Notes: generated by a model from the letters alone, not told the origin. Counted from the first letter of the stretch, positions 17,723 to 26,710 are shown. The stretch is DNA of 64,000 nt from Amycolatopsis sp. FDAARGOS 1241 (GCF_016889705.1 NZ_CP069526.1:7141001-7205000); one strand, 5' to 3'. A program made the numbers and translations.

Positions 17723-20157
17723 TGGGCACCTCCGGAGGGTTCGATCGAACCGAGGCCGCCACCGGCCTCCGAGCCGGCTCCCCCGGCTGCCGTGGTTCCG
17801 TGCTGGATGGCGTGCCACACCCGCATCGGCGTCAACGGCATCTCGATGTCGTTCACGCCGAAGTGGCGCACGGCGTCGATCACCGCGTTGACCACCGCCG
17901 GCGTCGAGGCGATCGTGCCCGCCTCGCCGACGCCCTTGGCGCCCAGCGGGTTCGTCGTCGACGGCGTCTCGGTGCGCGCCGTGGTGAACGACGGCAGGTC
18001 GGCCGCCGAGGGCAGCAGGTAGTCGGCGAACGTGCCCGTGGTGAGCGTGCCGCTCTCGTCGTGCACGGCCTCCTCGAACAGCGCCTGCGCGATGCCCTGC
18101 GCGAGCCCGCCGTGCACCTGGCCATCGACGATCAGCGGGTTGATCACCACACCGACGTCGTCCACGGACACGTACGAGCGCAGCTTGATCCGGCCCGTCT
18201 CCGTGTCCACCTCGGCGGCGCACAGGTGCGTGCCGTGCGGATAGGAGAAGTTCTCCGGGTCGAAGGTCGCGTCGGAGTCGAGCGAGGGCTCGACGCCGTC
18301 GGGCAGGTCGTGGGCCGCGAACACCGTGAACGCGATGTCCTGCATCGTCGTCGACTGGTCGGTGCCCTTGACCGTGAACTTCCCGTTCGCGAACTCGAGG
18401 TCGTCTTCCGAGCACTCGAGCATGTGCGCCGCGATCGGCTTCGCCTTGGCGATCACCTTCTCGGCGGCCTTGACGACGGCGATGCCACCGACCACCAGCG
18501 ACCGCGACCCGTAGGTGTCCATGCCCTTGTGCGACGACTGGGTGTCGCCGTGCAGCACTTCGATGTCCTCGAACGGGACGCCCAGCTGGTCGGCCACGAT
18601 CTGGCTCCACGCCGTCTCGTGCCCCTGGCCGTGGGCCGACGCACCGGTGGTCACCTCGACCTTGCCGGTCGGCAGCACGCGCAGCTGCGCGTACTCCCAG
18701 CCGCCCGCCGCGTAGTCCAGCGAGCCGAGCACCCGCGACGGCGCCAGGCCGCACATCTCCGTGAACGTGGAGATGCCGATGCCGAGCTGCACCGGGTCGC
18801 CCGAATCGCGCCGCTGCTGCTGCTCGCGCCGCAGGCCGTCGTAGTCGAACAGTTCCTTGGCCTTCGCGGTCGCGGCCTCGTAGTTGCCCGAGTCGTAGGT
18901 CAGCCCGGCCACCGTGGTGAACGGGAACTCCTCGTGCTTGATCCAGTTCTTCTCGCGCAGCTCCAGCGGGTCCATGCCGAGCTCGTGGGCGAGCTCGTCC
19001 ATCATCCGCTCGACGGCGAAGGTCGCCTCCGGCCGCCCGGCGCCGCGGTAGGCGTCGGTGAGCGTGGTCGTGGTGAACACGTTGGTGCAGGCAAAGTGGT
19101 ATGCCGGGAACTTGTAGATCGCGTTGAACATGAACGCGCCCAGGATCGGCACACCGGAGCCGACCAGCCCGATGTACGCACCCATGTTGGCGATCAGCTC
19201 GACCTTCAGCCCGGTGACGGTGCCGTCGGCGTTGGCCGAGATCGTGATGTCCTGGATCTGGTCGCGGCCGTGGTGCGCGGTGAGGATCGACTCGGAACGC
19301 GACTCGTTCCACTTCACCGGTTTCCCGAGCTTCTGCGCCACGAGGACGGTCATCATCTCCTCGGGCAGCACGCCGATCTTGCCGCCGAACCCGCCACCGA
19401 CGTCGGGTGCGATCACACGCACCTTGTGCTCGGGCAGGCCCAGCGTCAGCGACGTCATCACGCGCAGGATGTGCGGGACCTGCGTGGCCGACCACATCGT
19501 CAGCTGCGTGCCCGTCGGGTCGACCACGCACGCGCGCGGCTCCATGAACGCCGGGATCAGCCGCTGCTGGCGGAACCGGCGCTTGACGACGATCTCCGAC
19601 GAAGAGATGGCCTGCTCGATGTCGCCACCCGTGCCGGCTTCGCCCGAGTCGAACTTCCAGAACGCGCTCTTGTTGGTGCCCAGGTCCTCGTGCACGAGCG
19701 GCGCGCCCTCGGCGAGCGCGGTCTCCATGTCGAGCACCACGGGCAGGTCTTCGTACTCGATCTCGATGGCCTCGAGCGCGTCGTGGGCTTCGCCCGCGCT
19801 GCGCGCCGCGACCACGGCGATGCCCTCACCGGCGAAGTTCACCTGGCCGTCGGCCAGCACGGGCCGGCGCGGCGCCTTCATGTCCGGCGTGATCGGCCAC
19901 GCGCACGGCATGCCGATCGACCCGTCCGGGTCCAGGTCCTTGGCGGTGAAGACGGCGACGACACCGGGCGACTCCTTGGCCGCCGTGGTGTCGAGCGAAG
20001 TGATCTTCGCGTGCGCCATCGGGCTGCGCAGCACGGCGAGGTGCAGCATGCCCGGGAGCACGATGTTGTCGGTCCAGCGGGTGCGGCCGGTGATGAGCCG
20101 CTCGTCCTCCTTGCGGCGACGGGACTTCCCGACTTCGGGTTCGATCGTGGCGGTCAT
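17719..20157 (-). CDS. coxL: Molybdenum hydroxylase large subunit, form II CO-dehydrogenase-like
   Basis: 812 residues, binds the molybdopterin cofactor and holds the active site. Seen: the N-terminal TGRTRWTDNI and LRSPMAHAKI strands of the a/b hammerhead domain, GGGFGGKIGVLPEE, the active-site loop AYRGAGR (residues 369-375), AHGQGHETAWSQI, and KGVGEAG near residue 742, which supplies the catalytic glutamate. True aerobic CO dehydrogenase (form I) has AYxCSFR with a cysteine that bridges copper; here the loop is AYRGAGR, so the Cu-binding Cys is missing. By family knowledge this is form II, whose substrate is often not CO. Start: ATG at 20157 or the GTG one codon earlier, both overlapping the coxS stop. 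Confidence 0.9.
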   Translation of the reverse strand: MTATIEPEVGKSRRRKEDERLITGRTRWTDNIVLPGMLHLAVLRSPMAHAKITSLDTTAAKESPGVVAVFTAKDLDPDGSIGMPCAWPITPDMKAPRRPVLADGQVNFAGEGIAVVAARSAGEAHDALEAIEIEYEDLPVVLDMETALAEGAPLVHEDLGTNKSAFWKFDSGEAGTGGDIEQAISSSEIVVKRRFRQQRLIPAFMEPRACVVDPTGTQLTMWSATQVPHILRVMTSLTLGLPEHKVRVIAPDVGGGFGGKIGVLPEEMMTVLVAQKLGKPVKWNESRSESILTAHHGRDQIQDITISANADGTVTGLKVELIANMGAYIGLVGSGVPILGAFMFNAIYKFPAYHFACTNVFTTTTLTDAYRGAGRPEATFAVERMMDELAHELGMDPLELREKNWIKHEEFPFTTVAGLTYDSGNYEAATAKAKELFDYDGLRREQQQRRDSGDPVQLGIGISTFTEMCGLAPSRVLGSLDYAAGGWEYAQLRVLPTGKVEVTTGASAHGQGHETAWSQIVADQLGVPFEDIEVLHGDTQSSHKGMDTYGSRSLVVGGIAVVKAAEKVIAKAKPIAAHMLECSEDDLEFANGKFTVKGTDQSTTMQDIAFTVFAAHDLPDGVEPSLDSDATFDPENFSYPHGTHLCAAEVDTETGRIKLRSYVSVDDVGVVINPLIVDGQVHGGLAQGIAQALFEEAVHDESGTLTTGTFADYLLPSAADLPSFTTARTETPSTTNPLGAKGVGEAGTIASTPAVVNAVIDAVRHFGVNDIEMPLTPMRVWHAIQHGTTAAGGAGSEAGGGLGSIEPSGGAQ

Positions 20158-20672
20158 CACTCACCACCCACGCCGACGTGCTTGATCTGCTCGGCCGCGG
20201 GTCCGGCGCCCGGGCTCATGTGCTGCGCTGCGTCGCGCACGGCGCGCACGATGTTCTGGTAACCGGTGCAGCGGCACAGGTTCCCCTCGAGTCCTTCACG
20301 GACCGCGTGTTCGTCCGGGTCGGGATTGTCGGCCAGCAGGTCGATGGCTTGCATGATCATGCCGGGCGTGCAGAACCCGCACTGCAGAGCGTGGTTGTCG
20401 TGGAACGCCTGCTGCACGGGGTGGAGCTGCCCGTCGCGCGCGAGCCCCTCGACCGTGGTGACCTCGCTGCCGTCGGCCTGGACGGCGAGCACGGAGCAGG
20501 ATTTCACGCTGTGCCCGTCGAGGTGGACGGTGCAGGCGCCGCAGTTGCTGGTGTCGCACCCGACAACAGTGCCTGTTTTGCCGACCCGTTCCCGTAGGTA
20601 GTGGACGAGCAGCGTACGGGGCTCCACTTCATCGGTGTACTTCGTGCCGTCGACAGTGACGGTGATGCGCAT
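20157..20672 (-). CDS. coxS: Molybdenum hydroxylase [2Fe-2S] small subunit
   Basis: 171 residues. Seen: the plant-type ferredoxin cluster cysteines C39, C44, C47 and C59 ([10 protein letters not shown] ... KSC), and the second cluster in QCGFC (C98, C101) and NLCRC (C133, C135). These two clusters shuttle electrons from the Mo site in CoxL to FAD in CoxM. The ATG at 20672 has GGAGG six bases upstream. It is the first gene of the coxS-L-M-G transcription unit, behind a 480-bp leader that carries repeated TCCGCA/TGCGGA half-sites. Confidence 0.93.
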   Translation of the reverse strand: MRITVTVDGTKYTDEVEPRTLLVHYLRERVGKTGTVVGCDTSNCGACTVHLDGHSVKSCSVLAVQADGSEVTTVEGLARDGQLHPVQQAFHDNHALQCGFCTPGMIMQAIDLLADNPDPDEHAVREGLEGNLCRCTGYQNIVRAVRDAAQHMSPGAGPAAEQIKHVGVGGE

Positions 20673-21152
20673 GAAAGGCCTCCAAGAGCAAATGCCCGCC
20701 TGACCCTGGTGGGGGCGGCGGGCCGGTTCGGGAACGGCCAAGGCGCGATCGTGATCGGCCTCACAGGCGAGCCTGCTACTCCTTTCGCGCGCGGACAAGT
20801 CCCGATGTCGCACGTCTAGGCCGTGCTCCCGCACCTGCACGAATATCCGCAAAGGATTTCCGCAGATGCGGACCTCCGTCCGGGTGATTTTTCAGCTCGG
20901 TGCGGATATCGGCCAGGTCTCAGGTGGACGGTCGAGCATGGTCGTCTTCCGGCTGGACGTGGGGATTCCCGGCACTTCGTCCACTTCGACGCTGATCGAC
21001 GACGGGTTCCGCGGGCATGCAGCCGCAGATTCAGGTCCACCGTGGCCAATTCCCTGCACTTGCGGCACGAAGTTCGCTTCTTCCCCGCATTCGCGGGTTC
21101 ACGACAACGGTCCCGCACTCCGTCCGGAGCGCGGGACCTTTTCACCACGGAC
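20673..21152. promoter_or_regulatory. 480-bp leader of coxSLMG with TCCGCA/TGCGGA half-sites
   Basis: No credible gene. Four copies of the hexamer TCCGCA or its complement lie within 61 bp: 20846-20851, 20859-20864, 20867-20872 and 20901-20906. The middle pair forms the palindrome TCCGCA-GA-TGCGGA (20859-20872) and the outer pair the inverted repeat ATATCCGCA / TGCGGATAT (20843-20851, 20901-20909). The array is a candidate regulator site for the cox structural genes. No known operator was recognised. Confidence 0.5.
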
Positions 21153-22265
21153 TCAGCTGTGGATGCGCCCCGACAACGCGGCGAGCCGGCGGCCCGTGCC
21201 GCTCCAGCGCAGCGCGATGATCTCGGCCGCGATGGACACCGCGGTCTCCTCGGGCGTGCGCGCACCCAGGTCGAGGCCGATGGGGGACGACAGACGCTCC
21301 AGCTCCGGTTCCGTGACCCCGGCCTCGCGCAGGCGCGCGAACCGGTCGTCGTGCGTCTTGCGGGAGCCCATGGCGCCCACGTAGCCGACGTCGAGCCGCA
21401 GCGCGACCTCCAGCAGCGGCACGTCGAACTTCGGGTCGTGCGTGAGCACGGCGATCGCGGTGCGGCTGTCGATCCGGCCGGCCTCGGCCTCCGCAGTGAG
21501 GTAGCGGTGCGGCCAGTCGACGACGACCTCGTGCGCGTCGGGGAACCGGCTGCTGGTGGCGAACACGGGCCGCGCGTCGCACACGGTGACCTGGTAGCCG
21601 AGGTAGGAACCCATGCGCGCCATGGCGGCGGCGAAGTCGATGGCGCCGAACACGAGCAGCCGCGGCGGCGGCTCGAAAGAGTTCACGAACACGGCCATGC
21701 CCTCGCCGCGGCGCTGGCCGTCCGGGCCGTAGTGCAGCGTGCCGGTGCGCCCGGACGCGAGCAGGCCGCGCGCGTCGTCGGCCACGGCGTCGTCCATCCG
21801 CGACGAGCCGAGCGAACCCTCGGCGCGGTCGGCCCACACCACCATGCGCTCACCGACCAGGCCGGGTGTCTCGTGCTCGATGATGGTCACGATGGCGACC
21901 GGTTCACCGCTGCGCACGCTCTCCACGACCTTGCCCAGCTCCGGCATCGACTCGCGGTCCAGGTGCTCCACGTAGATGTCGATGATCCCGCCGCAGGTCA
22001 GGCCCACCGCGAACGCGTCGTCGTCGGTCACGCCGTAGCGCTGCAACACGGGCTTGCGCTCGGCGACCACTTCCTGCGCCAGCTCGTAGACGGCGCCCTC
22101 GACGCACCCGCCGGAGACGCTCCCGGCAACGGTTCCGTCCGGGGCCACGACCATCGACGCGCCCGGCGACCGCGGTGCCGACGAGAACGTGGCCACCACG
22201 GTGCCGAGGCCGACAGTCTCACCTGCTTGCCAACGGCGGTACACGTCGTCCAGTACGTCACGCAT
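21153..22265 (-). CDS. XdhC/CoxI-family molybdoenzyme maturation factor
   Basis: 370 residues. Seen: the N-terminal XdhC/CoxI domain (VVATFSSAPRSPGASMVV, GSVSGGCVEGAV) and the C-terminal Rossmann domain (LLVFGAIDFAAAMA, VGYVGAMGSRKTHDDRF, GLDLGARTPEETAVSIAAEI). These proteins bind molybdenum cofactor and help to insert it in its sulfurated form into xanthine-dehydrogenase-family enzymes. In the Rossmann part the usual GxGxx(A/P) reads FGAIDFAAA, a relaxed form seen in this family. It overlaps the VWA gene upstream by eight bases. CoxI/CoxF names are both used for such proteins. Confidence 0.88.
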   Translation of the reverse strand: MRDVLDDVYRRWQAGETVGLGTVVATFSSAPRSPGASMVVAPDGTVAGSVSGGCVEGAVYELAQEVVAERKPVLQRYGVTDDDAFAVGLTCGGIIDIYVEHLDRESMPELGKVVESVRSGEPVAIVTIIEHETPGLVGERMVVWADRAEGSLGSSRMDDAVADDARGLLASGRTGTLHYGPDGQRRGEGMAVFVNSFEPPPRLLVFGAIDFAAAMARMGSYLGYQVTVCDARPVFATSSRFPDAHEVVVDWPHRYLTAEAEAGRIDSRTAIAVLTHDPKFDVPLLEVALRLDVGYVGAMGSRKTHDDRFARLREAGVTEPELERLSSPIGLDLGARTPEETAVSIAAEIIALRWSGTGRRLAALSGRIHS

Positions 22266-23373
22266 CGGTCATCTCCCCGAGCAGTTGTTCCAACGTCGCC
22301 AGGCTGTGCCCTGCCAGCAGCCGGTCGATATGGGGCAGGGCGGCCACGATGCCGGACTGCACCGGCGCGTAGCCCTCCCGCCCCGCGTGCGGATTCACCC
22401 AGAATACGGTGTGCGCGAGCCGGCGTAACCGGCCGAGCTGTTCGGACAGCAGGCTCACGTCCCCGCGTTCCCAGCCGTCGGAGAACACCACGACCACCGA
22501 GCGCCGCGCGATCCCGCGCCGGCCCCAGCGGTCGAGGAAGACCCTCAGGGTCTCACCGAGCCGCGTCCCACCGGCGAAATCGGGCACGGCGTTGCCGGCT
22601 GCGAGCATCGCCAGTTCCGGATCGCGCTGCCGCAGCTGGCGCGACACGCGGGTCATGCGCGTGCCCAGCGTGAAGGTCTCGACGCTCGCCGGAGCGGACC
22701 TCGTGAGGACGTGGGCGAACCGCAGGAGCGCGTCGGCATACGGGCTCATCGAGCCGGAGACGTCGATGAGCAGCACCACGCGCCGCGGCCTGGTCCCACG
22801 GCGGCTGTGGACCAAGCGCACGGGCTCACCGCCGTCGGCGAGCATGGCGCGCAAGGTGCGCGAAGGGTCCAGCAGGCCTCGGTGGGCCGGCCTGCGCCGC
22901 GCCGCGCGTCGGGCCGGTGGCACGGGTTTCAGCGTGGCCAGGAGTTCGCGCAAGTGCTCGCGTTCGGCCTTGGTGAGCTCGGCGAGGTCGCGGTGGCGCA
23001 GCACTTCGTGGTCACTGGCAGCGACCTTGAGGCTGTCGGGGTTGTCCTCGCTCTCCGAACTGCCCTCCGCATTCGCGGCGAGCGGCGCGATGCGCGCGCG
23101 TTTCTGCGCCGGCGCGCCCGACTTGCCCCGGGGTGTGTCGTCGGCGTCGAACCAGCGCGCGAAGGCTTCCTCGTAGCGCGGCAGGTCGTCGGGATCGGAG
23201 CACAGCGTGAGCCGGCCGGCCCAGTAGAGCTGCGTGGACTCCGAGATGTCGACCTCCGAAACCGCCGCCAGGTACGCCTGCACGCGCCGCGCGTCACACG
23301 CGACCCCCGCTTCCCGCAGGGCCGCCGCGAACCCGGCGAACCCCGCCAGCGGATCGGCGACTTCGGTGTTCAT
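22258..23373 (-). CDS. coxE: CoxE-like von Willebrand factor A domain protein
   Basis: 371 residues. Seen: an acidic/basic N-terminal half and a C-terminal VWA domain with the MIDAS motif DVSGSM near residue 205, GTRLGETL near residue 270 and VVVFSDGWERGD near residue 300. In CO-dehydrogenase clusters CoxE works with the MoxR-type ATPase CoxD to assemble the active-site metal-sulfur centre. The ATG at 23373 is chosen; the longer frame upstream runs into a gene-free 609-bp gap. Its stop overlaps coxI. Retention of both CoxD and CoxE in a form II cluster whose large subunit lacks the copper-binding cysteine is notable. Confidence 0.88.
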   Translation of the reverse strand: MNTEVADPLAGFAGFAAALREAGVACDARRVQAYLAAVSEVDISESTQLYWAGRLTLCSDPDDLPRYEEAFARWFDADDTPRGKSGAPAQKRARIAPLAANAEGSSESEDNPDSLKVAASDHEVLRHRDLAELTKAEREHLRELLATLKPVPPARRAARRRPAHRGLLDPSRTLRAMLADGGEPVRLVHSRRGTRPRRVVLLIDVSGSMSPYADALLRFAHVLTRSAPASVETFTLGTRMTRVSRQLRQRDPELAMLAAGNAVPDFAGGTRLGETLRVFLDRWGRRGIARRSVVVVFSDGWERGDVSLLSEQLGRLRRLAHTVFWVNPHAGREGYAPVQSGIVAALPHIDRLLAGHSLATLEQLLGEMTDA

Positions 23374-23982
23374 ACCCCCATTGTGCAACGAATCCGGCCC
23401 GGCCCGCCTCGCGATCACCGAGCGCGCACGCCGCCCCTCCCCTGAAGCGGCGTGCGCACTCGACGGCTCCACGCAGCGGCCGATCCCAGGTAGCGGGAGG
23501 GTGGGCGCGCGGAGGCTCTCGGAAAAGACCGGTGGAGTGGGCGAGTTGCGCTGGTTGTGAAGGACCGGCGCTCAGGCGGTGCGTGACCGGGTCAGCGCAC
23601 GGGGAAGACCGCGCTCGTGTGGGCGGAGTCGGTCATCCGCACGGTCTTCCTCCTCTCGGCCGCTGTCGCGCAGTGCTGTCGTGGTGATGCGCAAAGCATG
23701 GCTCGCCGGGCGTGATCCGGTCAACGCAATTACCTGGCTGTCCACAGTGGATGTCCGGGAGAGGCTCGGAGTCTCCCGGCGGCGAAGGAGCGGCGAGAGC
23801 GCCTTGTGGTTGCGGCGGTGGAACCGCACCGCTACGCCCGCGCCAGGTGGCCGCGCGACGGGTGGCTTGCGGCCGTCACGAGGTGCCTCCGCACCTCGCC
23901 CGGCCGGCACCGAAGCGGCGGCCCGCAGGAGAAGTCGAGCCACCGGCGCGGAATCGTGGCTGCCGCGGTCTGCCTGCCAGGG
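23374..23982. other. 609-bp gap between coxE and coxD with no recognisable gene
   Basis: Both neighbours are on the minus strand. The open frames here are arginine/serine-rich and look like GC shadow. I see no strong terminator and no riboswitch consensus. The stretch probably carries the coxE-coxI promoter, and it separates coxD-mocA (joined to pca) from the rest of the cox cluster. Confidence 0.45.
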
Positions 23983-24903
23983 TCAGGAGAAGAGCGTGTC
24001 CAGCTTCGCGCGGACGCGGTCGAGGTCCTCGCTGTACTTCAGGACCGCGCCGAGGGTGCGGGCGGCGGTCGCGGCGTCCAGTTCGTCGCGGTTGAGGGCG
24101 AGCAGGGCGCGGGCCCAGTCGAGGGATTCGGCGACGCCCGGCGGTTTGAGCAGGTCCATCTCGCGGAGGCGGTGGACGGCGTCGGCGACCTGGCGGGCGA
24201 GCGTTTCGCCGATGCCGGGGATGCGGCGGCGCAGGATGGTGATCTCGCGGGCCAGGTCGGGGTGCTCGAGCCAGTGGTAGAGGCAGCGGCGCTTGAGGGC
24301 GTCGTGCACTTCGCGCGTGCGGTTGGAGGTCAGCACGACCAGCGGCGGCTGCTCGGCGCGCACCTCCCCGTACTCGGGGATCGTGACGGTGTACTCGTCG
24401 AGCAGCTGGAGAAGGAAGGCTTCGAACTCGTCGTCGGCGCGGTCGATCTCGTCGACGAGCAGCACGCAGGGCGCGGCGGTCAGCGCCTGCAGCAGCGGGC
24501 GGGCGAGCAGGAACCGCTCGGTGTAGAGCGATCGCTCGGCCGTGTCGGCGTCGAGCCGACCGCCCTCGGCGGCTTCCAGGGCGCGCAGGTGCAGCAGCTG
24601 CCGGGGGAAGTCCCACTCGTACAGGGCCTGCGCGGCGTCGATGCCCTCGTGGCACTGCAGGCGCACGAGCGGCAGGTCGAGCGCGGCCGACAGCGCGAGT
24701 GCCAGCGACGTCTTGCCGGTACCCGGCTCGCCTTCGCAGAACAGGGGACGGTGCAGCCGCAGGGCGAGGAAACCCGCCGTCGCCAAGCCCTCGTCAGCGA
24801 GGTACCCGGTGGCGTCGAGCGCGGCGGTGAGCTCTTCGGGCGAGGCGAGGGACTCGGTCACGCCCCTGATCGTAGGGCCCGCCGAGGGTTTTTCGCCCGT
24901 CAT
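23983..24903 (-). CDS. coxD: CoxD-like MoxR-family AAA+ ATPase
   Basis: 306 residues. Seen: Walker A GEPGTGKTS near residue 58, Walker B VLLVDEIDRAD near residue 147, sensor-1 VVLTSNRTREVHDALKRRC with the arginine fingers, and a C-terminal lid domain. CoxD is an ATP-dependent chaperone for maturation of the Mo site of CO-dehydrogenase-type enzymes, partnered with the VWA protein CoxE. The ATG at 24903 overlaps the mocA stop as ATGA, though a GTG at 24861 would give a more usual N terminus. It lies in the gapless run pcaR-mocA-coxD. Confidence 0.88.
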   Translation of the reverse strand: MTGEKPSAGPTIRGVTESLASPEELTAALDATGYLADEGLATAGFLALRLHRPLFCEGEPGTGKTSLALALSAALDLPLVRLQCHEGIDAAQALYEWDFPRQLLHLRALEAAEGGRLDADTAERSLYTERFLLARPLLQALTAAPCVLLVDEIDRADDEFEAFLLQLLDEYTVTIPEYGEVRAEQPPLVVLTSNRTREVHDALKRRCLYHWLEHPDLAREITILRRRIPGIGETLARQVADAVHRLREMDLLKPPGVAESLDWARALLALNRDELDAATAARTLGAVLKYSEDLDRVRAKLDTLFS

Positions 24904-25499
24904 CCCGGCGTTCCCGGGGTCCGGCCCAGGTCAGCGGGCCGGTCGACGTCCCGGCCGCTGCCCAGGTCGCCGCACTCCACGAGTTCGACGCCTTCGCGGC
25001 CGCGCAACCACTCACGCGCCCCGCGGTCGCCCTGAGCCGACTCGGCGATCTCGGTCCACCACCGCCGTCCGAACACCACCGGGTGCCCCGGCACGCCGTC
25101 GTAGGCCGCCCGCCGCACCGCCGTCGGGGTCGCGTCTGCCGCCACGCGCGCGAGGGCCTCGGCCGGCACCCACGGCAGGTCGACGAGGTGCACCAGCACC
25201 GCGACGGTCTCCTCCGGCGCCGACCGGTCCAGCGCCGTCAGGCCGGCCCGCAGCGACGCGCCCATGCCGCCTTCCCAGCCCTCGGCGTAGACCGCCTGGC
25301 CGGGGTCGGGCAGCAACGCCCGCACGTCGTCGGCCGCCGCTCCCACGACCACGTGCACCGGTCCGCAGCCGGCGTCGGTGAGCGTGCGCAACGCCCGCCG
25401 CACGAGGGGTTCGCCGTCCAGCTCGACCAGTGCCTTGGGCCCGCCGAAGCGCCGCCCCGCTCCGGCGGCCAGCAACAGCCCCGCGACCCCGTCAGCCAC
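24900..25499 (-). CDS. mocA: MobA-like NTP transferase, probable molybdenum-cofactor cytidylyltransferase
   Basis: 199 residues. Seen: the nucleotide-binding N terminus LLLAAGAGRRFGGPKALVEL, the Gly-rich GWEGGMGASLRAGL, the metal-binding LVHLVDLPWV and GVPGHPVVFGRRWW. Proteins of this class add CMP to Mo-molybdopterin, giving the cytosine dinucleotide form used by CO-dehydrogenase and related hydroxylases. The GTG start overlaps the stop of the IclR-type pca regulator by eight bases, and the stop overlaps coxD, so it is translationally tied to both systems. Confidence 0.85.
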   Translation of the reverse strand: MADGVAGLLLAAGAGRRFGGPKALVELDGEPLVRRALRTLTDAGCGPVHVVVGAAADDVRALLPDPGQAVYAEGWEGGMGASLRAGLTALDRSAPEETVAVLVHLVDLPWVPAEALARVAADATPTAVRRAAYDGVPGHPVVFGRRWWTEIAESAQGDRGAREWLRGREGVELVECGDLGSGRDVDRPADLGRTPGTPG

Positions 25500-26295
25500 G
25501 AGCGACCTTCGGCGTCGACACCGCGAGATCGGCCGCGATGGCTTTCGCGGTTTCGAGCAGCGGGGGCACGAGATCGGTGCGAACCAGGTCGATCGGCGTG
25601 CGGCTGGCGTGGGTGGAGATGTTGACGGCGGCCACCGCGCGGCCGAGGCGGTCGCGGATCGGCGCCGCCACGGAGCGGAGGCCCTCTTCCAGTTCCTGGT
25701 CGACCATGGCCCAGCCCTGCTCGGCGACCTTGGCGAGCTCCGCCTGCAGCGAAGCGCGATCGGTGAGCGTGTGGGTCGTGAGCCGGTCGAAGTCCGCGAC
25801 CATCAGGTACGCCTCGAACTCCACCGGGGACATGTCGGCGAGCAGCACGTGGCCCATCGACGTGGCGTAAGCCGGAAAGCGCGTGCCCACGTTGATGCTC
25901 ACGGTCATGATCCGCGAGACCGCTACGCGCGCGACGTACACGATGTCCGGCGGCTCCAGCACCGACACCGAGCTGGATTCGCGCACCTGCGCGGAAAGCC
26001 GCTCGAGGTGCGGCTGCGCGATCTCCGAGAGCGACATGCTCGACAGGTACGCGTACCCGAGGTCGAGCACGCGCGCCGTCAGCGAGAAGTACTTGCCGTC
26101 GGTGCGCACGTAGCCGAGGTCCACGAGGGTGAGCAGGAACCGGCGAGCCGCGGCGCGGGTCAGCCCGGTGATCCGCGCGACGTCGCTGAGCGTCGGGTGC
26201 GGTGCCTCAGCGCTGAACGCCTTGATCACCGCGAGCCCACGCTCCAGCGACTGCACGTGGTGCGCGCCGCGTTCGACCGGATCGTCGGAGTCCAT
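25492..26295 (-). CDS. pcaR: IclR-family regulator of the protocatechuate operon (PcaR/PcaU type)
   Basis: 267 residues. Seen: the N-terminal winged helix (HPTLSDVARITGLTRAAARRFLLTLVDLGYV, about residues 30-65; cited in parts: SDVARITGLTRAAARRF) and the effector domain (SMGHVLLADM, GWAMVDQELEEGLRSVAAPI). This is the PcaR/PcaU/PobR branch of IclR proteins, which respond to beta-ketoadipate or protocatechuate. It is the last pca gene, ten bases after pcaC, and its 3' end overlaps mocA. A GTTCG-N5-CGCAC sequence resembling PcaR/PcaU sites lies ahead of pcaI at 31695. Confidence 0.88.
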   Translation of the reverse strand: MDSDDPVERGAHHVQSLERGLAVIKAFSAEAPHPTLSDVARITGLTRAAARRFLLTLVDLGYVRTDGKYFSLTARVLDLGYAYLSSMSLSEIAQPHLERLSAQVRESSSVSVLEPPDIVYVARVAVSRIMTVSINVGTRFPAYATSMGHVLLADMSPVEFEAYLMVADFDRLTTHTLTDRASLQAELAKVAEQGWAMVDQELEEGLRSVAAPIRDRLGRAVAAVNISTHASRTPIDLVRTDLVPPLLETAKAIAADLAVSTPKVARG

Positions 26296-26305
26296 GACGC
26301 GAACC

Positions 26306-26710
26306 CTATCCGGCGTCGGGGACCTGCGCCGTCGGCTCGCCGAGTTCGGCCAGCGTGCGCTGGGCGATCGCCATCGCCGTGTTGGCCGCGGGTACGCCGG
26401 CGTACACGCCCGTGTGCATCAGCACCTCACGGATCTCCGCGGCGGTGAGGCCGTTGCGGATCGCCGCGCGGACATGCATCGCGAGCTCGTCGTGGCAGTG
26501 CAGCGCGGTGAGCGCGGCCAGTGTGATGCAGCTGCGGGTCTTGCGGTCCAGACCGTCGCGCGTCCAGATCGAACCCCAGGCCGCTTCGGTGATGTACTCC
26601 TGGAACGGCTTGCTGAACTCGGTGGTCCGCGCCGTCGCGCGGTCCACGTGCTCGTCGCCGAGGACTTCACGGCGCACCTTCATGCCCGCTTCGTACCGTT
26701 CGCCGGTCAC
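26306..26710 (-). CDS. pcaC: 4-carboxymuconolactone decarboxylase
   Basis: 134 residues, a typical single-domain PcaC that decarboxylates 4-carboxymuconolactone to beta-ketoadipate enol-lactone. Seen: the N-terminal YEAGMKVRREVLGDEHVDRA, the helix pair around GLDRKTRSCITLAALTAL, and the conserved His-containing HDELAMHVRAAIRNGLTA and HTGVYAGVPAANTA. The GTG at 26710 overlaps the pcaD stop as GTGA. In many actinobacteria PcaC and PcaD are fused as PcaL; here they are separate but coupled genes in the order D-C. Confidence 0.93.
   Translation of the reverse strand: MTGERYEAGMKVRREVLGDEHVDRATARTTEFSKPFQEYITEAAWGSIWTRDGLDRKTRSCITLAALTALHCHDELAMHVRAAIRNGLTAAEIREVLMHTGVYAGVPAANTAMAIAQRTLAELGEPTAQVPDAG

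Noticed and set aside
16868..19531. 887-residue frame that joins the true coxM frame to sequence within coxL
   Set aside because: The C-terminal 284 residues are coxM; the rest is an out-of-frame reading of coxL. The GTG at 17722 overlapping the coxL stop is the real start.
17719..20157. True (form I) aerobic CO dehydrogenase
   Set aside because: The active-site loop is AYRGAGR, not AYxCSFR; the copper-binding cysteine is absent.
17800..20262. 820-residue plus-strand open frame opposite coxL and coxS
   Set aside because: It is antisense to well-supported enzymes, its product is Arg/His/Gly-rich without domains, and it is explained by high GC at third positions.
23374..23982. Molybdenum-cofactor or cobalamin riboswitch in the cox gap
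   Set aside because: I could not find the conserved boxes of either class by eye. A covariance-model search would be needed to claim one.
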